This document shows, one piece after another, positions 1 through 4,740 of a stretch of DNA of 5,328 nt. Each line of letters starts with the position of its first letter. Position 1 is the stretch's first letter. This DNA is from Candidatus Krumholzibacteriia bacterium (GTDB lineage: Bacteria; Krumholzibacteriota; Krumholzibacteriia; Krumholzibacteriales; Krumholzibacteriaceae). The notes under the pieces are model-generated. The model was not told the origin of the DNA, ran no database searches, and saw nothing but the letters and a program-made list of their open reading frames with translations. Location of the stretch: assembly GCA_026387805.1 (NCBI GenBank), contig JAPLKY010000256.1, positions 1-5,328 on the forward strand. The letters are read 5' to 3'. Both the position numbers and the translations under genes were made by a program.

Positions 1-22
1 ACGAGGCCTCGCGCTTTCCGTT

Positions 23-1588
23 TCAGCTCCCCTCGAGAAACCTCGGCACGCGGTATTGCACCGCCTCGGCGAGATGCCGCGCCGCGATTCCCTCGGACGC
101 GTCGAGGTCGGCGATCGTGCGCGCGACCTGGATGACGTTCCGCCGGCTCCGCGCGCTGAAGAGAAGCCTCCGCTGCGCCGCCGAGAGGAGCTCGCGCGCT
201 TCCCGCTCCATGAGACTGAGCGATTCGAGATCCGATACGGGCATGTCGGCGTTCCGCGCGACGCCGGGCCTCTCGGGGCCGTTCTTCCCGGCGACGCTCA
301 GCGCCCGGAAACGCTCCCGCTGCATATCGACCGCGCCGAGCACTTCCCGCCGCATCTTCTCCGAGCTCATTTCCGAGATCCCCGAGTCGCTCTCGAAATC
401 CCGGGGATCGACCGGCTTCACCGGCACGTGCAGGGCGATACGATCGATGAGAGGCCCCGAGATCTTGGCGAGATAGCGCCTGATCGAGATCGGCGTGCAC
501 CGGCAAGGCTGACCGGCCGTCCCCGCGTAACCGCACGGGCACGGGTTCATCGCGGCGACGAGCTGGAACCGCGCCGGGTAGGCGAACGAGGCGTTCGCTC
601 TCGATATCACGATCCTCCCTTCCTCGAGGGGCTGCCGCAGGCTCTCGAGCACGTTCCGCTTGAACTCGGTGAGCTCGTCGAGAAAGAGCACCCCGTTGTG
701 CGCGATCGTGATCTCCCCCGGAGAGGCGCCCCTCCCGCCGCCGACGATACCCGCGTCGCTCGCCGAATGGTGCGGGGCCCTGAACGGACGCTCGAAACTC
801 AGCGCGGCGCCGTTTCCGTTTCCCGCCACGCTCGCGATCTTCGCGTTCTCGAGCGCCTCCTCCTCGCCGAGCGGGGGCAGAATCGTGGGAAGCCGTTTGG
901 CAAGCATCGTCTTTCCGGAGCCGGGAGGTCCGACCATGATGACGTGATGGCCCCCGGCGGCCGCGATCTGCATCGCCCGCTTCGCGGCGGCCTGCCCCAT
1001 GATCTGCGCATAGTCGAAATCGAACCGGCGGGTCTCCGCGCGCCGCGGCTCGCCGAAGCGTTCCGGGGCGCGCGGCGTGCCCCCTTCGAGAACGCGGAGC
1101 GCCTCGCGCAGGTCGGCGCACGGCGCGACCTCGATCCCCTTCACGACGGCGGCCTCCATGCCGTTCGCCTCGGGAACGAGGATGCGCCCGAATCCGCGAT
1201 CGCGCGCGTAGAGCGCGATCGGGAGCACTCCCTTGACCCGCTTGAGCCGTCCGTCGAGCGCGAGCTCCCCGAGAATGAGCGACTGCGCCGAGATCTCGCC
1301 GGCCGTTTGTCCGCTCGCCGCGAGAATACCGATCGCGATCGGCAGGTCGAATGCCGCCCCTTGCTTGCGCACGTCGGCCGGCGCGAGGTTCACCGTGATC
1401 CGTTTCTGGGGAAGCTTGAAACCGTTGTTCTTGATGGCCGACGTGACACGCTCGCGGCTCTCGCGGACGGCCGCGTTCGGAAGCCCGACTATCGTGAATG
1501 AAGGAAGCCCCGTGGCGAGATCGATCTCGACCGTGACCCCGAACCCGTCGATCCCCATCACCGCGCCCGAACGAATCTCAGCGATCAT
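23..1588 (-). CDS. comM: YifB/ComM family Mg-chelatase-like AAA+ ATPase
   Basis: A complete 521-residue protein, close to the roughly 500 usual for the family. Residues 1-170 form the Lon/ChlI-like N-terminal domain (motifs FTIVGLPNAAVRESRERV and NLAPADVRKQG). The AAA+ core has Walker A GPPGSGKT at 220-227, the RPFRAPHHSAS segment at 267-277, and Walker B VLFLDE at 300-305. A cysteine cluster in NPCPCG...PCRC (C350, C352, C362, C364) could bind metal, and SGPLIDRIALHV lies at 377-388. The C-terminal Mg-chelatase lid carries SARSRRNVIQVARTIADL at 478-495. ComM homologues act in the cytoplasm as hexameric ATPases that drive DNA branch migration during natural transformation, though the family also occurs where competence is unknown. 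The ATG start is supported by GGGGAGGT at 1601-1594. It lies 76 bases after the deoxyhypusine-synthase-like gene on the same strand with no clear promoter between, so it may be read through from that operon. The family call is secure; the role in this host is inferred. Confidence 0.95.
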   Translation of the reverse strand: MIAEIRSGAVMGIDGFGVTVEIDLATGLPSFTIVGLPNAAVRESRERVTSAIKNNGFKLPQKRITVNLAPADVRKQGAAFDLPIAIGILAASGQTAGEISAQSLILGELALDGRLKRVKGVLPIALYARDRGFGRILVPEANGMEAAVVKGIEVAPCADLREALRVLEGGTPRAPERFGEPRRAETRRFDFDYAQIMGQAAAKRAMQIAAAGGHHVIMVGPPGSGKTMLAKRLPTILPPLGEEEALENAKIASVAGNGNGAALSFERPFRAPHHSASDAGIVGGGRGASPGEITIAHNGVLFLDELTEFKRNVLESLRQPLEEGRIVISRANASFAYPARFQLVAAMNPCPCGYAGTAGQPCRCTPISIRRYLAKISGPLIDRIALHVPVKPVDPRDFESDSGISEMSSEKMRREVLGAVDMQRERFRALSVAGKNGPERPGVARNADMPVSDLESLSLMEREARELLSAAQRRLLFSARSRRNVIQVARTIADLDASEGIAARHLAEAVQYRVPRFLEGS

Positions 1589-1623
1589 CCCAAACCTCCC
1601 CGCACCTCTTCCCGCGACCGCTC

Positions 1624-1650
1624 GGCGCCCCGCGAGCGCCGCGAGGCGCC
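1624..1650 (-). other. GC-rich hairpin between the polyamine operon and comM
   Basis: Inverted repeat in the 76-base gap after the deoxyhypusine-synthase-like stop codon: GGCGCC at 1624-1629 pairs with GGCGCC at 1645-1650, and CGCG at 1631-1634 with CGCG at 1640-1643, across one C/A mismatch and a five-base loop. Neither strand has a T-run after the stem, so it is not a standard intrinsic terminator. It could slow polymerase, protect the 3' end of the upstream message, or be chance structure in GC-rich DNA. Confidence 0.4.
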
Positions 1651-1664
1651 CGCCGGAGCGTCAC

Positions 1665-2657
1665 CTAGAACGAAAATTTCGGAATGCCCGGTCTCTTCTT
1701 ACCCTTCCGCCGCGTGAGCACCGCCGCCGCGACGATCGGGAGCGCGATGGTCGCGTCGCAGAGGACGCCGACCTGCTTCGCGTTCGCCGCGATCTTCCCC
1801 CAGGATACGGCCTCGTCGAACGTGCACCCGCTGAGTCCCCCCCATTGGGGCGGATCGGCGACGAACTGGATCGCGTAGCGGTGCCCGTCGACGTGCCGTC
1901 CGAGAACCTGGTTCGTGACCTCCGTCTGCTGGATGAAGTTCTTCGGCGTCCCGCCGCCGACGTAGATCACCATCGTCCGCTTCATCGCGGCGATATCGGC
2001 CGTCTCCTCGACGTCGCCGATCATGTCGAAAATCACTCTGGGCGAGCGCCCGGCGAGCCCGATTCCGATCGACGAATCGCCGATCGCGGGGCAATAGACC
2101 GGCACTCCCTTCCGGTACGCCGCGCTCAGGATCCCCTGCTCCCCCTTCGACAGGCGGTTCGCCTCCTTGCCGAGGAGATAGAGAAACTCCCTCGTCGTGT
2201 AGGGCCGATCCTCGAGCGTCTTCGTCGCCCATGTGCCGATCTTCTTGTCGAGGCCCTGGAACCCCTCCTCGTCCGCGAAGGTGTCGTAGATCCGGTCGAC
2301 CATGTCCTCGCGGAGCTTCGCGTCGTCCACGTTCGGCGTGCCGAGATAGTGGAAGCTCCCCGCCGTCTCGTAGAAATCGTGGTAGAGATTGGCCCCCGTC
2401 GAAGCGATCACGTCGATGAACCGGCGCTCAATGAGCGTCACGAGGACCTTGCGCATGCCCGCCGGCACCATGGCCCCCGCGAGCCCGAGCATGATGACGA
2501 TGTCGTCGTCGAGCGCCTCGGCCCAGATGCGGGCAGCCTGCGCGAGCGAGCGCGCCTGGAAACTGCACCCTTCGAGACCCTCGAGGAGCTTGTCGCACGT
2601 CATGCCGGCCTTGAGCTCGATCGGCCGCGTCGGATGAGTGAGGTACTTACGCTTCAC
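1665..2657 (-). CDS. speY: Deoxyhypusine synthase-like protein, probable homospermidine synthase
   Basis: A complete 330-residue member of the deoxyhypusine synthase fold. Family marks include STGANLYHD at 86-94 in the NAD-binding region, VPVYCPAIGDSSIG at 185-198, GGGTPKNFIQQ at 234-244 with K239 at the position of the catalytic lysine, and DEAVSWGKI at 281-289. Eukaryotic and archaeal deoxyhypusine synthases move an aminobutyl group from spermidine, with NAD+, onto a lysine of eIF5A. Bacteria lack eIF5A, and the Anabaena homologue SpeY is needed for homospermidine synthesis. Following an agmatinase, this one most likely uses putrescine to make sym-homospermidine. The GTG start at 2657 overlaps the end of speB by 11 bases and is fixed by AAGGAG seven bases upstream. 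The C-terminus is basic (RRKGKKRPGIPKF). An alternative is aminobutylation of another amine or a protein lysine. Family is sure; product is inferred from context. Confidence 0.9.
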   Translation of the reverse strand: MKRKYLTHPTRPIELKAGMTCDKLLEGLEGCSFQARSLAQAARIWAEALDDDIVIMLGLAGAMVPAGMRKVLVTLIERRFIDVIASTGANLYHDFYETAGSFHYLGTPNVDDAKLREDMVDRIYDTFADEEGFQGLDKKIGTWATKTLEDRPYTTREFLYLLGKEANRLSKGEQGILSAAYRKGVPVYCPAIGDSSIGIGLAGRSPRVIFDMIGDVEETADIAAMKRTMVIYVGGGTPKNFIQQTEVTNQVLGRHVDGHRYAIQFVADPPQWGGLSGCTFDEAVSWGKIAANAKQVGVLCDATIALPIVAAAVLTRRKGKKRPGIPKFSF

Positions 2658-3489
2658 GGCGCAACTCCTTCCGGATGTGTCTCGAAATCGCTTCGTAGAC
2701 GATCTTCGCCGCGATGAAGTTGGACGTCTCGTCGCGCTCCACGGGGGCGAGCTCGACCGCGTCCATCGCCACGACGCGTTTGTTCTCGAAAACGAACGAG
2801 AGGAGATCCATCAGCTCGTCCCACTGGAGCCCGCCCGGCTCGGGGGTGCCGACGGCGCGGAGGATCGAGGGATCGACCGCGTCGAAATCGATCGAAAGAT
2901 ATACGGGATCGGGAAGCCGCCGGATCGCCTCCCATGCGCCCTCGCTCCACCATCCGAAGACCCGCGTTCCGTCGCAGCCGCGCAGAAAATCGCGCTCCTC
3001 GCTCGAGTAGCTCCGCACGCCGATCTGGACGAGCTTCCCGAACGGGAGCGAGTTGCGCGCCGCGCACGCGTGGCTCTCCTTCTCGCCGAGGTACTGCGCG
3101 CGCATGTCGGCGTGCGCGTCGAGCCACACGACGCCGAGCGATTCGTAGCCGAGACCTTCGAGAATCCACGGCGTGATCGAGTGTTCGCCGCCGAGAAAGC
3201 AGGGAAACGTCGCGCGAAAGAAATCGCGATGATCTCTCACGAACGCGAGGAGATCATCCTTGCCCGCGATCCGCTCCCGAAGGGTGACGATCCCCGTTTT
3301 CTCGAGATCGAGATCGAGCGCCGAGTTGTAGAATTCGATCTGCATCGAGGCGTCGAGGATGGCCTGCGGAGCCCGCGCCGTTCCCCGGCCGTACGACGCG
3401 CTCCATTCGACGGGAACAGGGACCACGGCGACGCGATCCCTGTCCGCTCCCGAAACTTCTGTGCCGAGAAAATCGTAGGTCCGTTCCAT
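2647..3489 (-). CDS. speB: Agmatinase / ureohydrolase family protein
   Basis: A 280-residue ureohydrolase (arginase/agmatinase fold) that should hydrolyse agmatine to putrescine and urea using two manganese ions. All expected metal ligands are present: H103 in GGEHS (101-104), D124/H126/D128 in WLDAHADMR (122-130), and D201/D203 in SIDFDAVDPS (199-208). H140 in the SHACAARN segment and E217 in GTPEPGG fit the substrate-binding positions, and the C-terminal DAVELAPVERDE is typical. Residues 30-40 (SASYGRGTARAP) match the family's N-terminal loop. The chosen ATG shares its A with the upstream TGA stop (TGATG), which points to translational coupling; the nearby Shine-Dalgarno is weak. The frame stays open upstream to 3630, but that extension is low-complexity and lies inside pdaD. 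Formiminoglutamase or guanidinobutyrase activity cannot be excluded by sequence, but an arginine decarboxylase just upstream makes agmatine the natural substrate. Confidence 0.93.
   Translation of the reverse strand: MERTYDFLGTEVSGADRDRVAVVPVPVEWSASYGRGTARAPQAILDASMQIEFYNSALDLDLEKTGIVTLRERIAGKDDLLAFVRDHRDFFRATFPCFLGGEHSITPWILEGLGYESLGVVWLDAHADMRAQYLGEKESHACAARNSLPFGKLVQIGVRSYSSEERDFLRGCDGTRVFGWWSEGAWEAIRRLPDPVYLSIDFDAVDPSILRAVGTPEPGGLQWDELMDLLSFVFENKRVVAMDAVELAPVERDETSNFIAAKIVYEAISRHIRKELRREA
2665..2670 (-). promoter_or_regulatory. Ribosome binding site setting the GTG start of the deoxyhypusine synthase-like gene
   Basis: AAGGAG on the minus strand, seven bases before the GTG at 2657. It lies inside the 3' end of speB. 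It selects the GTG over later in-frame starts and allows independent or coupled re-initiation at the 11-base gene overlap. Confidence 0.75.
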
Positions 3490-4049
3490 CACCGGCTCTT
3501 GTAGTTGCAGAACACCGCCGCGGCGACGACGGTGGTCCACATGCCGTCCTTGCCGAGCGCCGTCTGCGTGATGTTCGTCGTGCGGACGATCTGCCCCGCG
3601 ATCTTCCATTCCTGTTTCCGCTCGTTCCACGCCCTCGTGAGGTCGATCTCGATGCCGAGGGTCGAGGCGAGCATCGTCGCGGCGAGATCCTCGGTATAGT
3701 CGCCGAGCTCCTCCTGCCGCTTCCCGTACTCGTGATGCTCGGAGATATATCCGTACCGTTTCCGGTCGGTCGGTATCGCGACGCCGATCGCGGAGCCAAG
3801 GAGTCGGCGCTGCTCGTCGGTATGGTTCGTGCTCAGCACGCAGTATACGATCTCCCCCGGATGGAGCATCGAAGCGCCCCTCGTGCGCGGGATCAGAACG
3901 CAGTGCGGCGGAAAGATGCTCGAGACATGGACGAGGTTGAACTGCGACAGCCCCGCGGCCCTCAGCGCAAGCTCGAAGCTCGTGAGCTTTTCCTTGTGCC
4001 TTCCGGCGCCGCGCGTCAGGAATATTTTATCGGGGACCTTTCCCTCCAC
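3489..4049 (-). CDS. pdaD: Pyruvoyl-dependent arginine decarboxylase
   Basis: A 186-residue proenzyme of the PvlArgDC family, a little longer than the roughly 165-residue archaeal type. It should convert arginine to agmatine and CO2. The family self-cleaves between two serines and turns the second into the pyruvoyl cofactor. Here the site is VSSIFPP at 42-48, predicting cleavage between S43 and S44 to give a beta chain of 43 residues and an alpha chain of about 142. N38, six residues before the pyruvoyl serine, matches the conserved active-site asparagine, and E104 in YGYISEHHEYG is the likely catalytic glutamate. No signal peptide or membrane segment is seen. The GTG start at 4049 is preceded by AGAGGT five bases upstream. 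It is the first gene of an overlapping set with speB and the deoxyhypusine-synthase homologue, with a promoter about 90 bases upstream. Family members can prefer other amino acids, but the downstream agmatinase supports arginine. Confidence 0.95.
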   Translation of the reverse strand: MEGKVPDKIFLTRGAGRHKEKLTSFELALRAAGLSQFNLVHVSSIFPPHCVLIPRTRGASMLHPGEIVYCVLSTNHTDEQRRLLGSAIGVAIPTDRKRYGYISEHHEYGKRQEELGDYTEDLAATMLASTLGIEIDLTRAWNERKQEWKIAGQIVRTTNITQTALGKDGMWTTVVAAAVFCNYKSR

Positions 4050-4054
4050 GGAGT

Positions 4055-4060
4055 ACCTCT
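4055..4060 (-). promoter_or_regulatory. Ribosome binding site for the pdaD GTG start
   Basis: AGAGGT on the minus strand, five bases before GTG at 4049. There is no in-frame ATG near the protein's N-terminus, and the family's conserved N-terminal TRGAG segment begins at residue 12, so this GTG is the sensible start. Confidence 0.6.
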
Positions 4061-4083
4061 TTTCGAAATGATGCTATGTATGT

Positions 4084-4110
4084 GCGGTTTCGCCGTGACG
4101 CCAGAACCGC
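4084..4110 (-). other. Inverted repeat in the pdaD leader
   Basis: GCGGTT at 4084-4089 and AACCGC at 4105-4110 can form a six-base-pair stem with a 15-base loop in the roughly 80-base leader between the predicted pdaD transcription start and its GTG. The ribosome binding site is outside the stem. It matches no riboswitch I recognise and could be chance. Confidence 0.25.
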
Positions 4111-4136
4111 CGTCTTCCGCAAACTGTTTCGAATGC

Positions 4137-4164
4137 ATTATGACCGAGGCGCGGGCATTGTCAA
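4137..4164 (-). promoter_or_regulatory. Sigma70-type promoter of the pdaD-speB-speY operon
   Basis: On the minus strand, TTGACA (4164-4159), a 16-base spacer, then CATAAT (4142-4137), which is five of six matches to the -10 consensus. Transcription should start near 4130 and give a leader of about 80 bases. The -35 box begins only five bases past the T-tract of the upstream gene's terminator, so the operon has its own transcription unit. I see no clear operator repeat. Confidence 0.7.
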
Positions 4165-4168
4165 CGCC

Positions 4169-4203
4169 AAAATAAAGCGGGAACGGCAGATGCCGTTCCC
4201 GCT
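4169..4203 (-). terminator. Rho-independent terminator of the Lys/Ala-rich gene
   Basis: A perfect 12-base-pair stem (4176-4187 with 4192-4203; minus strand AGCGGGAACGGC / GCCGTTCCCGCT) with a four-base loop, followed on the minus strand by TTATTTT. It lies 38 bases after the stop codon of the small gene at 4366-4241. The T-tract is on the minus-strand side only; on the plus strand the stem is followed by CGGTAGC, so it is one-directional. Confidence 0.87.
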
Positions 4204-4240
4204 CGGTAGCACTCTCATTGTACGATATCAAGAAGACGTG

Positions 4241-4366
4241 CTATTTCTTGGCTTTCTTTCTGCGAACTTTGCGTTTCGCTTTTGCCTTCACGGTCTTCTT
4301 CGCCTTGGCTTTGCCCTTAGCTTTCTTTTTGGGCTTCGCTTTTTTCTTGGCCTTGGCTTTTGGCAT
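4241..4366 (-). CDS. Lysine/alanine-rich 41-residue basic protein
   Basis: A 41-residue protein of extreme composition: 22 Lys, 3 Arg, 9 Ala and no acidic, aromatic or Cys residue. It begins MPKAKAKKKAKPKKK and ends RKVRRKKAKK. Such AK repeats resemble the C-terminal tails of bacterial histone H1-like and HU-like proteins, which bind DNA or RNA through charge, so a nucleic-acid-binding role is plausible but rests on composition alone. Evidence for a real gene: ATG with AAGGAG eight bases upstream (4380-4375), a promoter at 4510-4483, and a strong terminator 38 bases after the TAG stop. It is thus a one-gene transcript, separate from the polyamine operon that starts about 110 bases further on. 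Lysine codons mix AAA and AAG. Other readings are a ribosome-associated basic peptide or, less likely, a non-coding transcript. It is too simple for homology to settle. Confidence 0.75.
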   Translation of the reverse strand: MPKAKAKKKAKPKKKAKGKAKAKKTVKAKAKRKVRRKKAKK

Positions 4367-4482
4367 TTCTCCCACTCCTTTGTGAAAGTTGAAAGCCCGC
4401 CATCGCCTCTTGCCTGCGCCGCTCCGTCAAATTGTGAACTCGTGATGTCGCGCAGCGCCTGCACCGAATTAATTGCACTCAT

Positions 4483-4510
4483 GTTATTCACGTGAGAAAA
4501 AATGTGTCAA
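4483..4510 (-). promoter_or_regulatory. Sigma70-type promoter of the Lys/Ala-rich gene
   Basis: Minus-strand TTGACA (4510-4505), a 16-base spacer and AATAAC (4488-4483), four of six matches to TATAAT. The predicted start near 4476 leaves a leader of about 110 bases. Directly upstream is an AT-rich tract (4541-4514) in the place of an UP element, which would help a weak -10 box. Confidence 0.55.
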
Positions 4511-4513
4511 GAC

Positions 4514-4541
4514 TTTTTAAAAAATATTTCAAAAATATTTT
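4514..4541. repeat. AT-rich tract with direct AAAAATATTT repeats
   Basis: All but one of the 28 bases here are A or T, in otherwise GC-rich DNA. AAAAATATTT occurs at 4520-4529 and again at 4531-4540, an 11-base period close to one helical turn. Phased A-tracts of this kind often bend DNA. The position just behind the -35 box of the minus-strand promoter fits an UP element for the RNA polymerase alpha subunit or a site for a nucleoid protein. Confidence 0.55.
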
Positions 4542-4613
4542 CCGTCGTCGCGATCTCGCGAAAGCGAAACGGATGCGCGATCGTGCGCCGACAATTGCAG
4601 CGAGATGAATATT

Positions 4614-4631
4614 CGATCGCGCGCGCGATCG
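4614..4631. promoter_or_regulatory. 18-base perfect palindrome, possible operator
   Basis: CGATCGCGCGCGCGATCG is its own reverse complement and lies 34 bases upstream of the -35 box of the plus-strand promoter. Related CG-rich, GATC-centred near-palindromes lie at 4549-4560 and 4575-4588. This could be a regulator site for the divergent genes; GC bias makes chance palindromes more likely, so confidence is low. Confidence 0.3.
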
Positions 4632-4665
4632 CGCAACGACGATTCGAACCACCGAGCCGGCCGCA

Positions 4666-4694
4666 TTGACACGCGTCCTCCGCGTTGTTATAGT
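4666..4694 (+). promoter_or_regulatory. Sigma70-type promoter of the DUF362 gene
   Basis: TTGACA (4666-4671), an ideal 17-base spacer, then TATAGT (4689-4694), five of six matches to TATAAT. The start is expected near 4701, giving a 5' leader of about 40 bases before the ATG at 4741. This is the closest to consensus of the three promoters in the window. Confidence 0.75.
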
Positions 4695-4740
4695 TCCTTC
4701 GCTCGCGCATGGCGCGCGGGCGATCCAGGGAGCGTATGCG

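Larger units (their letters stand above)
4367..4740. other. Divergent intergenic region
   Basis: The stretch between the start codons of the Lys/Ala-rich gene (minus) and the DUF362 gene (plus). From left to right it holds the leader of the small gene, its promoter, the AT-rich tract, CG/GATC-rich near-palindromes, and the plus-strand promoter. I find no convincing RNA gene or further protein gene. A minus-strand frame from a GTG at 4491 passes through it but starts within the promoter without a ribosome binding site. Confidence 0.7.

Noticed and set aside
2..11. CGAGGCCTCG palindrome just after the comM stop
   Set aside because: It is too short with too tight a loop to be called a terminator, and the window ends before any T-tract could be seen.
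56..1501. Long plus-strand open frame opposite comM (481 codons)
   Set aside because: It is antisense to a clearly recognised gene, is Arg/Glu/Pro-rich with no family motifs, and is explained by the high GC content lacking stop codons.
1233..2717. Long plus-strand open frame opposite comM and the deoxyhypusine synthase-like gene (494 codons)
   Set aside because: It spans the boundary of two real minus-strand genes, has low-complexity composition and no recognisable domain.
3490..3630. N-terminal extension of speB up to an ATG at 3630
   Set aside because: The extra 47 residues are His/Arg/Gly-rich, lie inside pdaD in another frame, and the TGATG junction at 3491-3487 gives a better start.
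4288..4491. 67-residue minus-strand frame starting at GTG 4491 and overlapping the Lys/Ala-rich gene
   Set aside because: Its start lies within the predicted promoter, has no ribosome binding site, and its C-terminal half is just the other reading frame of the AK repeats.
4638..4655. tRNA T-loop-like GGTTCGAATC on the minus strand
   Set aside because: The flanking bases do not form a T stem, and no acceptor, D or anticodon arm can be found around it.
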